A stretch of DNA of 64,000 nt from Amphritea atlantica (GCF_900111095.1 NZ_FOGB01000001.1:310001-374000), one strand, 5' to 3'; counted from the stretch's first letter, positions 51,999-61,324 are shown. The notes: generated by a model not told the origin, from the letters alone. A program made the numbers and translations.

Positions 51999-53489
51999 AT
52001 GACAGTTGTAGGCCATTTGATTAACGGTGAGATGCGCAGTGATGCCGTCCGTACACAACCCGTATATAACCCATCCACCGGTGAAGAGAGCAAACAGGTG
52101 GCGCTGGCATCGGTAGCCACGGTTGAAGAGGCGATTGCCGCGGCGGAACAGGCGTTTCCTGCCTGGCGTAACACCCCACCGGCAAAGCGTGCCCAGGTGA
52201 TGTACCGTTTTAAAGCGTTGCTGGAAGAGCATGCCGATAAGATCTGCCAGTTGATCGGCGAAGAGCATGGCAAGATCGCCCATGATGCCGCCGGTGAGTT
52301 GCAACGGGGGATTGAAAATGTTGAGTACGCCTGTGGTGCGCCAGAACTGCTGAAAGGCGAGCACAGCCGCAATGTTGGCCCCGGTATTGATTCCTGGAGT
52401 GAGTTTCAGCCACTGGGTGTGGTGGCGGGTATTACCCCGTTTAACTTCCCGGCGATGGTGCCCCTGTGGATGTACCCCATGGCGATTGTTTGCGGTAACA
52501 CCTTTGTTCTGAAGCCGTCTGAGCGTGATCCATCCTCGACCATGTTTATCGCCCAGTTGCTGCAGGAAGCGGGTCTGCCAAACGGTGTTATCAACGTGGT
52601 TAACGGTGATAAAGAAGCGGTAGACGTCTTACTGACCGATAGCCGGATTAAAGCGGTCAGCTTTGTCGGATCAACACCGATTGCGGAATATATCTACAGC
52701 ACTGCGAATGCCAATGGTAAGCGCTGTCAGGCACTGGGCGGGGCGAAGAACCACGCGATTGTGATGCCGGATGCGGATATGGATAACGCGGTCAACCAAC
52801 TGTTGGGGGCGGCGTTTGGTTCTTCCGGTGAGCGTTGCATGGCATTGTCTGTCGCCGTCGCGGTGGGTGATGCAGCCGCTGATGCACTGGTGTCGAAGAT
52901 GCGGATAGCGATGGAGTCTCTGAAAGTGGGCGCTTACAGCAATCCTGACAACGACTTTGGTCCGGTGATCACCCAGGCGCATCAGTTGAAAGTGAACGGT
53001 TATATCGATAGCGCTGAAGCCGATGGTGCGAAGGTTGTTGTTGATGGTCGCAATCCCTCCGTTGAAGGTTTCGATGGCGGTTTCTTTGTCGGTGCCACAC
53101 TGATCGATGCGGTGACGGCTGATATGCAGAGCTATAAAGAGGAGATCTTTGGCCCGGTGTTGCAGGTTGTGCGTGTTAATACCATGGAAGAGGCGATGCA
53201 GCTGATCAACGATCACGAATATGGTAACGGTACCTGTATCTTTACCCGTGATGGTGAAGCGGCACGTTACTTCTCAGACAATATTCAGGTGGGGATGGTC
53301 GGTATCAACGTACCTCTGCCGGTGCCAGTGTCTTACCACAGTTTCGGTGGCTGGAAACGCTCACTGTTTGGAGATCTGCATGCCTATGGTCCGGATGCGG
53401 TACGTTTCTACACCAAGCGTAAGACGATTACTCAGCGCTGGCCGTCCAGCGGTGTTCGCGAAGGAGTATCTTTCTCTTTCCCTAGTTAA
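51999..53489 (+). CDS. mmsA: CoA-acylating methylmalonate/malonate-semialdehyde dehydrogenase
   Basis: A 496-residue aldehyde dehydrogenase of the MmsA/BauC type: opening HLINGEM, PFNFPAMVPLWMYP (oxyanion Asn present), nucleophilic Cys in GSSGERCMALSVAV, and the EIFGPVL block. These enzymes convert malonate or methylmalonate semialdehyde plus CoA and NAD to acetyl- or propionyl-CoA and carbon dioxide. Adjacent to the omega-aminotransferase, it completes a beta-alanine degradation module. A 75-bp gap separates them. A terminator follows. Confidence 0.93.
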   Translation: MTVVGHLINGEMRSDAVRTQPVYNPSTGEESKQVALASVATVEEAIAAAEQAFPAWRNTPPAKRAQVMYRFKALLEEHADKICQLIGEEHGKIAHDAAGELQRGIENVEYACGAPELLKGEHSRNVGPGIDSWSEFQPLGVVAGITPFNFPAMVPLWMYPMAIVCGNTFVLKPSERDPSSTMFIAQLLQEAGLPNGVINVVNGDKEAVDVLLTDSRIKAVSFVGSTPIAEYIYSTANANGKRCQALGGAKNHAIVMPDADMDNAVNQLLGAAFGSSGERCMALSVAVAVGDAAADALVSKMRIAMESLKVGAYSNPDNDFGPVITQAHQLKVNGYIDSAEADGAKVVVDGRNPSVEGFDGGFFVGATLIDAVTADMQSYKEEIFGPVLQVVRVNTMEEAMQLINDHEYGNGTCIFTRDGEAARYFSDNIQVGMVGINVPLPVPVSYHSFGGWKRSLFGDLHAYGPDAVRFYTKRKTITQRWPSSGVREGVSFSFPS

Positions 53490-53542
53490 TCCCCCATAGG
53501 GCCACAGTTTTACATCTGGGTTTCATTTGTTCGTGAGATTTT

Positions 53543-53574
53543 GCCGGTCCAGTTAATACTGGGCCGGCTTTTTT
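53543..53574 (+). terminator. Intrinsic terminator after mmsA
   Basis: GCCGG-TCCAG / CTGGG-CCGGC imperfect 10-bp stem with a TTAATA loop, followed by T6, about 55 nt past the stop. Confidence 0.85.
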
Positions 53575-53658
53575 ATGCATCAATTAAATTTTCTGCTAGG
53601 GTTAATTATCAACACGCTTCATGGACGAAGTCCTGTTTATCTGCTCAGGGAGGGCGAA

Positions 53659-54528
53659 ATGGTGTTTATCCGTTACTGTCATATCTTATTTAGCAGCCTG
53701 ATCGTTGTGGTCAGTTTTCTAGTTGTGTCGCCTGGTTTTGCCGATAAGCCAAAACTGCAGCTGGCGACAATCTATCAATCGGGTTCTGATATCTCTGCTT
53801 ACTGGGTAAGTGAGAAACTCGATGGGGTGCGAGGTTACTGGGATGGGAAACAGCTGTTAACCCGGCAGGGTTATCCGGTCAGCGCGCCGCAGTGGTTTAT
53901 CGCTGATTTGCCCCAACAGCCGCTGGATGGTGAATTATGGATAGGACGGGGGCAGTTTGATGCAGTTTCAGCACTCGTGAGAAGCTCTCCGGGTGATAAT
54001 CCTGCCCTCTGGTCTCAACAGTGGAGACAAGTGAAATATATGTTGTTCGATCTGCCGCAGTCTCCTGGGACTTTTAGTGATCGACTGATTCAATTGAGAA
54101 GCATTGTAAATGATATTGATCGGGACTGGATTCAGCTAATCGATCAGAGGCGGTTAGCCTCTGATACTGAGTTAATGGCTTTTTTGGAGCAGGTCGTTGC
54201 CAGTGGAGGCGAAGGGCTGATGTTGCATCATGAAGATGCAATATATAAACAGGGACGCAGCTCGAATTTGCTTAAGCTAAAACTGTGGCAAGATGCCGAA
54301 GCGAGAGTAATAGGTTATGAGCCGGGTAAAGGGAAGTATGCTGGCATGCTGGGGGCGTTGCTGGTTGAAACGCCAACCGGAGTCCGCTTTAAACTCGGCA
54401 GTGGCTTTACTGATCAGCAACGAAAAAATCCGCCAGAAATCGGTAGTTTGGTAACTTACAAGTACACTGGGATCAACAATAATGGTGTGCCGCGTTTCGC
54501 CAGTTTTATGCGGATCAGGCTGTTATAG
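53659..54528 (+). CDS. Periplasmic ATP-dependent DNA ligase (LigE type)
   Basis: A 289-residue minimal ligase preceded by a signal peptide (residues 1 to about 28, ending SPGFA-DK). The adenylation lysine is Lys53 in the motif EKLDGVRG. Further nucleotidyltransferase motifs (LDGELW, FDLP, GGEGLMLHHED, LLKLK) and an OB domain ending VPRFASFMRIRL are present. Lig E enzymes are exported and are thought to act on extracellular or incoming DNA, for example in competence or biofilm DNA. The ATG at 53659 has GGAGGG upstream; the frame from 53575 would bury the signal peptide. Confidence 0.9.
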   Translation: MVFIRYCHILFSSLIVVVSFLVVSPGFADKPKLQLATIYQSGSDISAYWVSEKLDGVRGYWDGKQLLTRQGYPVSAPQWFIADLPQQPLDGELWIGRGQFDAVSALVRSSPGDNPALWSQQWRQVKYMLFDLPQSPGTFSDRLIQLRSIVNDIDRDWIQLIDQRRLASDTELMAFLEQVVASGGEGLMLHHEDAIYKQGRSSNLLKLKLWQDAEARVIGYEPGKGKYAGMLGALLVETPTGVRFKLGSGFTDQQRKNPPEIGSLVTYKYTGINNNGVPRFASFMRIRLL

Positions 54529-54767
54529 CGTAAGCTCTGAGGCCGCCTCGACAGTCATCACTATCAACTGTTCACTCGGGCGAGGCGTTAACCGGTAATC
54601 GCTCCGAAAAGCCGTGGTGTTCAAAAGTCGGGTTGGTGCCTAACCTACCGGCAGGGTCTTCAGAACTGACGGGGGATAATTTCTCGCTATTCCCTTGTGG
54701 GTATCTTATATTTTCGTTTTCCATTCTATAATTGTGTTGTCTAATATTGCATTGCGGAAAATTAACC

Positions 54768-55250
54768 ATGAACGTTGTATCGTTCGATGAGCTCCAACAG
54801 CAGTTCCCCGAAGGATTCTGCCAGCATCTGTCTATGTTTGGCGCCCTGTCCGAAGAAAGCCTGAATTTTTTACTACAACAGGGATCTCTGTTAGCTGTTC
54901 AGAGTGGCGATAAACTTTTCTGTCGCGGCGATAACTCAGATAAGTTTTATGTAATTCTCAATGGTTCAGTGCGCTTTTATCAGGATCGTGATAACGATGG
55001 AGAGAGGGTGCCGTTGCGTCTCTATGTCGCGGGAGAACAGATCGGTTTTGTGGGGATGATCGGACTGCATCAGCGCCGGGGGGACGCGATTGTTGAGCAG
55101 GAGGGCTATCTGCTGGAGATCAGTTCGGCACTGTTTCATCAGTTGTGTGAAGAGTATCCGGAGATGTTTATGATCTTTCTGATCAATATTACCCGGGAGA
55201 TGAGCCGTGAAATCAGTCATCTGGACGAGATGTATGTGGCTAAAAGCTGA
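54768..55250 (+). CDS. Stand-alone cyclic-nucleotide-binding domain protein
   Basis: A 160-residue protein consisting of a CRP-like cyclic-nucleotide-binding beta-roll (LNFLLQQGSLLAVQSGDKLFCRGDNSDKFYVILNGSVRFYQ, then LYVAGEQIGFVGMIGLHQRRGDAI) and a short C-terminal helix. There is no HTH, so it is not a normal Crp/Fnr transcription factor. The phosphate-binding cassette is only loosely conserved (GFVGMIGLHQRRGDA), so nucleotide binding is uncertain. It stands alone with a TATAAT hexamer at 54727-54732 just upstream. Start at 54768 by homology; 54732 is inside the promoter. Confidence 0.82.
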   Translation: MNVVSFDELQQQFPEGFCQHLSMFGALSEESLNFLLQQGSLLAVQSGDKLFCRGDNSDKFYVILNGSVRFYQDRDNDGERVPLRLYVAGEQIGFVGMIGLHQRRGDAIVEQEGYLLEISSALFHQLCEEYPEMFMIFLINITREMSREISHLDEMYVAKS

Positions 55251-55481
55251 TCAGAACCCTTCATTATTCACCAGGCATCAGATTTTCATAGCAACCCCTG
55301 ATTAAAACCGCCTTATTATTCGCGTTGCTCTCTCAACTGCTCTCTATAAGAGTGCTCTCGACGCTTGTCGTTGCAAAGGCAGCTTCATAGACTCTGGACT
55401 ATTATCAATCAGTGGTAACCGCCGCCAACCGGGATAACTTGTCCGGCCCGGTATGGCGATAGGCAGAGCAGGAGAGTTTCT

Positions 55482-55940
55482 ATGGATCAGCAACAGTTTG
55501 TTCTTGATGAGCTGGATAAAAAAATTGAGATGTTCAGGCGTAACTCTTCTGAGCACAAGCTGCTGCACAGGCGCCTGCGGTATGGTTCTTTTGGGTTAAC
55601 CGCCGTGTTATCAGTGCTGTCTGGTCTGGCCCTCTATCTGCCCGAGGTCGCTCCGATGCTGAATATAGCTATTCTCGCTTTTTCCGGCATCGCAGGTATT
55701 CTGGCTTCCCTGGAAGGGTTGCGTAAGGCTGATGAGTTGTGGATTCATGAACGTACTATCTATTACTCTCTGTGTGATCTGAGGCGTGAACTGATGTTTC
55801 AGATTAAAAGCGATACCCTGGATTCCGAGCAACTGGATGCGTTCTTTAACCGGTTTCAGACAGTCCTGACCAATTCCGGTGAGAAATGGAGTTCGGGAAT
55901 CGTTCAGGGCAACCATACAGGCGCCAGCGTAACTGAATAG
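55482..55940 (+). CDS. SLATT/DUF4231-like two-helix membrane protein
   Basis: A 152-residue protein. A charged N-terminal helix (residues 1-32) precedes two transmembrane helices (about 34-52 and 60-80), and a soluble helical tail with LRKADELWIHERTIYYSLCDLRRELMFQI follows. This plan, with W-x-x-x-x-x-x-Y-x-x-L-x-x-E in the post-membrane helix, is the SLATT/DUF4231 pattern. SLATT proteins are proposed pore-forming effectors in nucleotide-sensing defence systems, but many are solitary. No SMODS, cyclase or SLOG gene is adjacent; the nearest upstream gene is a cyclic-nucleotide-binding protein. AGGAG precedes the ATG. Confidence 0.6.
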   Translation: MDQQQFVLDELDKKIEMFRRNSSEHKLLHRRLRYGSFGLTAVLSVLSGLALYLPEVAPMLNIAILAFSGIAGILASLEGLRKADELWIHERTIYYSLCDLRRELMFQIKSDTLDSEQLDAFFNRFQTVLTNSGEKWSSGIVQGNHTGASVTE

Positions 55941-55950
55941 TCCTGTTCTG

Positions 55951-56910
55951 TTAATCGGCCACAGCTGTGGTCTGATCCAGAAGTTCAAGTTTTACTTTGC
56001 GTTTGCGATCTCCCAGTTCTGATATCAGCATTGCGGCGATAATCAGGCCAGCGCCGATCATCCCCAGTGTTCCGAGCTTCTCGTTCAGGAATAACCAGGC
56101 TGACAGATAGGCAATCACCGGCTCAGTGGCAAAGATCAGCGCTACTTTGTGTGACTCCAGGATCTGTTGGCAGGCCGATTGCGCCCAGTAGGCATAACCG
56201 GTACCCATAATCCCGGCGATCAGTGCAGCACAGATAACCGTCGGATTGATGGCCAGATCCTGCCAGTTCAGCGGGGGAGAGCCTGGATGATAAAATGCCG
56301 GATCCGCGCTGGTTGCTGCACCAATGGTGCTGTAGATCGCCACCGAAAGCAGTTGCAGAATACTCAGCGGTACAACCGGAAGTGAGTCCACAAAGCGTCC
56401 GGTGAGAAGGATATGTACGGCAAAGCTAAATGCACATACCAGGACCAGCAAGTCGCCGTGGTTAAACTGTAGTTTATCCCCCATCGTTAACAGATAGAGC
56501 CCCGTGGTGGCGATGATAACCCCAGCCCAGACGGCAAGTGATGCCCGCTTGCGAAACAGTAAAAAACCCAGCAGGGGAACCAGCGGAACATTCAGCCCGG
56601 TGATAAACCCGGCATTTGAGACCGAGGTGTAGTGCATCCCTTCCGTCTGGGTGTAAAAGCCAGTAAACAGCAGAAAACCCAACAGTGCACTGGCACTCAA
56701 AAGAGGTTTCCATCGGATCCCTTTGAGCTGATGACGTTTGAACCAAATCAGAGGGGTTAACGATAAAGCTGCCAGCAGGAAGCGGATCGCATTGAAAGTG
56801 TGGGTAGGAATATCCTCTATCGCAAGATCGATCAGAACGAATTCAGCACCCCAGATGAAACTGACGAGCAGGAGCATAAGTGTGGCGGTACGGGAAGATC
56901 TGATAAGCAT
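55951..56910 (-). CDS. DMT-superfamily (EamA) transporter
   Basis: A 319-residue protein with ten helices in two EamA repeats. Visible are SFIWGAEFVLIDLAIEDIPTHTFNAIRFLLAAL at the first repeat and SHKVALIFATEPVIAYLSAWLFLNEKLG at the second. Family members export amino acids, nucleosides or other metabolites; the substrate is unknown. The ATG at 56910 follows AAGGAC at 7 nt. Its 3' end faces the SLATT-like gene (10 bp gap). Confidence 0.88.
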   Translation of the reverse strand: MLIRSSRTATLMLLLVSFIWGAEFVLIDLAIEDIPTHTFNAIRFLLAALSLTPLIWFKRHQLKGIRWKPLLSASALLGFLLFTGFYTQTEGMHYTSVSNAGFITGLNVPLVPLLGFLLFRKRASLAVWAGVIIATTGLYLLTMGDKLQFNHGDLLVLVCAFSFAVHILLTGRFVDSLPVVPLSILQLLSVAIYSTIGAATSADPAFYHPGSPPLNWQDLAINPTVICAALIAGIMGTGYAYWAQSACQQILESHKVALIFATEPVIAYLSAWLFLNEKLGTLGMIGAGLIIAAMLISELGDRKRKVKLELLDQTTAVAD

Positions 56911-56987
56911 GTGTCGTCCTTTTCTATCATCCGGAAATGGAGGCAGGGCCTCCATTTTCTGGTCAGTATCGCTAATCGGCAGACCGG

Positions 56988-58532
56988 TTAGCTCATGATG
57001 AAACCCAGTGCCAGCAGGGATATAAAACCGACGCCCGCCCCGATCAGCGCATAGGGGATCTGACTCAGAGCATGTTGCATAGGTGTACAGCCGGAGCCCT
57101 GGGAGGAGAGTACGGTAGAGTCACTGAAGAAGCAGGCATGGCTGCCAAATGCGGATGCAGACAGTAGTGCGCCAACGGTTAATGGCATCGACATATCCAT
57201 GCTGATAGCCATCGGTATCACGATCGGCAGGGAAACAACAAAGACTCCCCAGCTTGATCCGGTGGCAAACACAACGGCCGCCATAGACGCGAATACCAGT
57301 GCCGGTAACATCTCTTTCGACAGGAGAGGGGTCAGTGAGTCGATAATATAGGGCGTCATGCCTAACTGATCGTTAATCTCTTTAACCATAAAACCGGCAC
57401 AAACCACGGCGATCGGATGCAGCATGACTTTAAAGCCATCCAGCATCGAATCGACCAGTTGGCTGAAAGTCTGCAGGCGTTGCCAGAAGTAGAGCACCAT
57501 GGTGAACATCGAAGCAACCAGTGCACCCAGCAGCAGGTCTATCTCGTAATAAACGCTGGCCCCGACCAGCACTATCATCGGCAATAAAAAGTTGAGCAGG
57601 CCGATAACCGGTGAGGTCTGCTTCATTAAAGAAGTATCGAATCCGTCCTGCTGGATACCTTCAGGGATGGGCTGTCCCGCCTGAGCACGGGACTCCGCTT
57701 TCTTCATTTCACCAAAATCGCCCAGTACGCCGGCAGCTACCAGAAAAACAACCAGCAGGGCAGCCCAGCCATACACCATATAGGGGATCGATTCGATGTA
57801 GAGAGACATCCCCTTGCCCTCAGGGGCTGCGCCGTTTTCCTCCAGCAGGGCCGCAAAATACACTGCCCAGGTGGAAACCGGCACGAGGATACAGACCGGT
57901 GCCGCTGTCGAGTCCACCAGAAACGCCAGCTTTTCACGGGAGATTTTATAGCGATCGGTAAGGGGTTTCATCGAGGCAGAGACTGCCAGAGAATTAAGAT
58001 AGTCATCGATAAATACCATGATGCCCAGTACACAGGTGGTGAGCATCGTGCCGCGTTTGGTTTTAATCCGTTTAGCCAGCATTTCGCCAAAACTGAGAAC
58101 ACTGCCACCGCGTTCCAGCATATTGATCAGGCCGCCCATCATCCCGCAGACCAGTACGATCCAGGCGATGGTCTCATCCATGACGACGGACATTGAGAGA
58201 TCGCCAAGACCGCTGACAACATTGGTAGGGTCAAGTAGTAACAGGCCGGCAATAATACCGGCAAAAATAGATTCCAGAGGTTTTTTCGTGATTACCGCCA
58301 CAAACAGAATAAGCAGTGCGGGGAGCAGGCTGTAAAAACCATAGGACTCGCCTTCGACATGCTGGGTCGAAAGGTAGGCAAAAAATGCCATAATCGCGCC
58401 ATAGAATATAAGCCATTTTTGCGGACTGTTAGTGGTATCGCCGCTTATGCTGGCGGTGTTACTTATGTTTACAGTGTTGCTTATTTTTACAGTGTTGCTA
58501 AGGCTTTCGGTCTGAGCGATCTCAGTACTCAT
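56988..58532 (-). CDS. NhaC-family Na+/H+ (or amino-acid) antiporter
   Basis: A 514-residue membrane protein with 11-12 helices. NhaC family blocks are MVFIDDYLNSLAVSASMKPLTDRYKISREKLAFLVDSTAAPVCILVPVSTW and the C-terminal ATGSSWGVFVVSLPI and ASAFGSHACFFSDSTVLSSQGSGC. Family members exchange sodium for protons or for metabolites. The first 30 residues contain a threefold six-residue repeat encoded by an 18-bp DNA repeat. It lies downstream of the second PuuB-like oxidase on the same strand, so it may export a product or import an amine for that enzyme. Confidence 0.88.
   Translation of the reverse strand: MSTEIAQTESLSNTVKISNTVNISNTASISGDTTNSPQKWLIFYGAIMAFFAYLSTQHVEGESYGFYSLLPALLILFVAVITKKPLESIFAGIIAGLLLLDPTNVVSGLGDLSMSVVMDETIAWIVLVCGMMGGLINMLERGGSVLSFGEMLAKRIKTKRGTMLTTCVLGIMVFIDDYLNSLAVSASMKPLTDRYKISREKLAFLVDSTAAPVCILVPVSTWAVYFAALLEENGAAPEGKGMSLYIESIPYMVYGWAALLVVFLVAAGVLGDFGEMKKAESRAQAGQPIPEGIQQDGFDTSLMKQTSPVIGLLNFLLPMIVLVGASVYYEIDLLLGALVASMFTMVLYFWQRLQTFSQLVDSMLDGFKVMLHPIAVVCAGFMVKEINDQLGMTPYIIDSLTPLLSKEMLPALVFASMAAVVFATGSSWGVFVVSLPIVIPMAISMDMSMPLTVGALLSASAFGSHACFFSDSTVLSSQGSGCTPMQHALSQIPYALIGAGVGFISLLALGFIMS
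58443..58496 (-). repeat. Three 18-bp tandem repeats in the NhaC N-terminus
   Basis: Units at 58443-58460, 58461-58478 and 58479-58496 (GCTTATTTTTACAGTGTT and relatives on the plus strand) encode SNTVKI, SNTVNI and SNTASI. Because the unit is a multiple of three, length changes would stay in frame. Confidence 0.8.
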
Positions 58533-58626
58533 ATCGCACCTTTATTATCGTTATAGGTTGTTATAAACAGTGTTTCTTCATCCCGGTTGCGGGCATGAAA
58601 AAACACTTTAATTTCGAAGGAATGCT

Positions 58627-58678
58627 GACCCGGGTGAGCGATTAAATGGGTCCGGGCTGAAAAATACCGGACCGGGTC
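58627..58678 (-). promoter_or_regulatory. Mutually exclusive stem-loops between the PuuB2 and NhaC genes
   Basis: GACCCGG (58627-58633) can pair with CCGGGTC (58672-58678), while GGTCCGG (58649-58655) can pair with CCGGACC (58667-58673). The two pairings share bases, so only one can form at a time. It sits between two co-directional genes and could modulate read-through. Confidence 0.35.
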
Positions 58679-58716
58679 ATTACCTGTGTCAGTACACGCG
58701 GGCAGCGTTGTGTTTA

Positions 58717-60000
58717 TCAGATGCCCAGCTTGTCGCGCAGGGTGTAATACCAGGCTCCCATCGCAGTGTATGGGATGCGGAAGGTACGCCCGCCGGGGAA
58801 GGGGTATTGTGGTAAACCTGCAAACACATCAAAGCGCTCGGCCTGTCCCTGAATCGCATCGCAGAGTACTTTGCCCGCCAGGTGTGAACTGGTCACACCG
58901 TGGCCACTGTAGCCCTGAGCGTAGTAAATATTATTGCCGATACGACCGAACTGGGGCAGTCGCATCAGTGTCAGCAGAAAGTTACCGGTCCAGGCATAAT
59001 CAACCTTCACGCCTTTCAGTTGAGGGAAGGTTTTCAGCATATTCGGGACGATCAGCGATTCAATTTTATCCGGCTCGCGGGCACCATAGGTGACGCCGCC
59101 ACCATAGATCAGGCGGCCATCACCAGAGAGACGGAAGTAATCCAGCAGATAGTTACAGTCTTCGACACAGTTATCCTGTGGTAACAGCGCTTTCTGCTGA
59201 GCCTCACTCAGAGGCGCGGTGGTAATCACCTGAGTGCCGCAGGGCATCGCTTTCTGTTCCAGTTTAGGAATCAGTCCGCCGAGATAAGCATTGCCTGCCA
59301 CAATCACGAAATCAGCGCTGACGGAACCTTTCGCGGTATTGATAACGGCTTTATCACCCTCCTGAACTCCGGTAACCGCAGAGTCTTCGTAGATAACACC
59401 GCCCAGACTTTCCAGTGCTGCCGCTTCGCCCAGCACCAGGTTGAGGGGGTGAAAATGGCCCCCGCTTTTGTCCAGCAGGCCGCCTTTATAGCGCGTGGTT
59501 CCGACATGGTTCTGAATGGTGCTTTCAGACAGCATCTCCAATTGGGTATGCCCATGGGCTTCCCAGAGTGCTTTTTTCTGCTCCATCTCATGCAACTGTT
59601 TGTTGTTGCAGGCGGCAAAGATTCCACCCTCTTTCAGATCACAATCTATGTTGTACTGATCGACAAAGCGGCGAATGATTTTACCACCTTCAAAGGCCAT
59701 CTTGCCCATCTCGGTGCCGGTATGTTTACCGTAATGTTTTTCGATAAAGTCGATATCACGGCTGTAGCTGTGGACAATCTGACCGCCATTCCGGCCTGAA
59801 GCACCAAAGCCGATGCGGCTGGCTTCCAGCACGACAACTTTGAATCCCTGTTCAGCCAGATGTAGTGCTGAAGACAGGCCGGTATAGCCGGCACCGATAA
59901 CGCAAACATCAGCGGTGATATTGTCATTTAATGGTGCGCGAAACGATTTATCGTTGGCAGAAGCGGCATAGTATGACGTGGTGTGAGATGGAACAGCCAT
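58717..60000 (-). CDS. FAD-dependent amine oxidase, PuuB-like, copy 2
   Basis: A 427-residue paralogue of the oxidase at 42994-44277, same length and same architecture. The dinucleotide fold is VIGAGYTGLSSALHLAEQG, followed by GFGASGRNGGQIVHSYS and YYAQGYSGHGVTSSHLAGKV. It presumably oxidises a glutamylated or free amine, but the lack of a nearby synthetase suggests another substrate than copy 1. Neighbours are an NhaC antiporter downstream and a LysR regulator and TRAP transporter upstream, suggesting a separate catabolic island. Confidence 0.85.
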   Translation of the reverse strand: MAVPSHTTSYYAASANDKSFRAPLNDNITADVCVIGAGYTGLSSALHLAEQGFKVVVLEASRIGFGASGRNGGQIVHSYSRDIDFIEKHYGKHTGTEMGKMAFEGGKIIRRFVDQYNIDCDLKEGGIFAACNNKQLHEMEQKKALWEAHGHTQLEMLSESTIQNHVGTTRYKGGLLDKSGGHFHPLNLVLGEAAALESLGGVIYEDSAVTGVQEGDKAVINTAKGSVSADFVIVAGNAYLGGLIPKLEQKAMPCGTQVITTAPLSEAQQKALLPQDNCVEDCNYLLDYFRLSGDGRLIYGGGVTYGAREPDKIESLIVPNMLKTFPQLKGVKVDYAWTGNFLLTLMRLPQFGRIGNNIYYAQGYSGHGVTSSHLAGKVLCDAIQGQAERFDVFAGLPQYPFPGGRTFRIPYTAMGAWYYTLRDKLGI

Positions 60001-60181
60001 ATAAAAACCCTGTATTACGACCCGACCCGGGTATTGCAGATTATGTGCCGGGACATAACGTTGAAGTCCGCAGCTTTCATTATGTCTCTACGATAATAGT
60101 TACTGTAAAGGGGAGATATACCTATGAGGGGATAGATTGGCTGTCACTGGCGTGCTGCACCGTAAAGGAACAGCACAATGA

Positions 60182-61120
60182 TCAGTAAGGTGGGGCATTC
60201 TCCGCATCTTTGTGAATCATTCTGATTGAGTGCAGAAACATATCCCTGGCCCGGTTGGGTTGGGCCGATTTTTTTGAGATAACCGCAACCCCGAGGCGAA
60301 AATGTTTAATCGGTTGCGCGACAGGTTTTAACAGCCCCTGCTCGACATAGGGGCGGGCCACTTCAGCCGGTAAGAAGCTGATATAACAGCCCGACAACAA
60401 CATCGCTATCCGGGATTCGTAGTGATAGGAGGAGGCTGACAGGTTCATCTGAGCTAACTGGTGATAGATCTCTTCATGGGGTTTGAGCCCGGCATGAACC
60501 AATTTGTAGCTATTGATAACCTTCTCGGTGATCTGCTCGGGCGGAAGATCAAACAACGGGTGCTCTTTACCGCAGTAAACGTAGTTTTCGTCGGTAAACA
60601 GGTGGATATAGTTAAGCCCTTCAAACTTCCGGTGATAGGGGATCATGGCGAGATCCAGCTGATTATTGAGCACCATCTTTTCCATCACTTTCATATGATC
60701 AACTTCCACCTGAAGCTCTACATCGGGGGCTTGCTGATAAAAATGGCGGAAGATCTCCGGCAGCCGGAACCGGGCATCGGTGCTGAAGGTGTCGCTCAGG
60801 GCAATTCTGAGTTTTCCTGCAGGGCTGTCACCCAGATTGTTGATAGTGCTGCGAAACTGCTCCAGACGATTGAGTAGTTGTGAAGTCTGGTCATAGACCA
60901 CCTTGCCTTCAGGGGTCAGGGAAAAACCGGCTCGTCCCCGTTTGCATAGTTTAATGTTGAGGCGGTCTTCGAGGGCCGCAATATGGTTGCTGATCGTGGG
61001 GCGGCTGATATTCAGCTCGGTTTCGGCAGCCGAAAATCCGCCGCATTCAACAACGGCTTTGAATATTTTTAGCTGCTTTATTTCAATATCGCCCAGCTGA
61101 CCCAGTGCAAACTTCGTCAT
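60182..61120 (-). CDS. LysR-family regulator, divergent from the TRAP transporter
   Basis: A 312-residue LysR protein with the HTH at about 15-75 (IKQLKIFKAVVECGGFSAAETELNISRPTISNHIAALEDRL). It is a paralogue of the regulator at 49544-50482. It is divergent from the TRAP binding-protein gene and upstream of the PuuB2 and NhaC genes on its own strand, so it is the probable controller of that island. A 12-bp palindrome in the shared intergenic region is a candidate binding site. Confidence 0.9.
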   Translation of the reverse strand: MTKFALGQLGDIEIKQLKIFKAVVECGGFSAAETELNISRPTISNHIAALEDRLNIKLCKRGRAGFSLTPEGKVVYDQTSQLLNRLEQFRSTINNLGDSPAGKLRIALSDTFSTDARFRLPEIFRHFYQQAPDVELQVEVDHMKVMEKMVLNNQLDLAMIPYHRKFEGLNYIHLFTDENYVYCGKEHPLFDLPPEQITEKVINSYKLVHAGLKPHEEIYHQLAQMNLSASSYHYESRIAMLLSGCYISFLPAEVARPYVEQGLLKPVAQPIKHFRLGVAVISKKSAQPNRARDMFLHSIRMIHKDAENAPPY

Positions 61121-61198
61121 TCCGGCTACTCTGTGTGGTGGTTGTTAAGAAGGGAACAGGAATCTGTAACCGTTCGTTTTTTTATACCTAATAACGGT

Positions 61199-61210
61199 CT
61201 TTACGTAAAG
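61199..61210. promoter_or_regulatory. Palindrome CTTTACGTAAAG in the LysR/TRAP intergenic region
   Basis: A perfect 12-bp palindrome in the roughly 200-bp divergent region, about 115 nt before the dctP start. It is a candidate LysR operator, though it lacks the classical T-N11-A form. A TTGAGT hexamer at 61223-61228 may be part of the dctP promoter. Confidence 0.35.
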
Positions 61211-61324
61211 TTTAGTGAACGTTTGAGTGGAATTTTTGTAATTTATCCTATGCCTGTAATTTGTAAGGATAAGGCTATAGAGAGTTTATTCCGCGATATA
61301 AAACTAACAATCACTGGGTGAAGT

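Noticed and set aside
54572-54769. A 65-codon minus-strand frame before the cyclic-nucleotide-binding gene
   Set aside because: No ribosome binding site, overlap with the likely promoter of the plus-strand gene and no family features.
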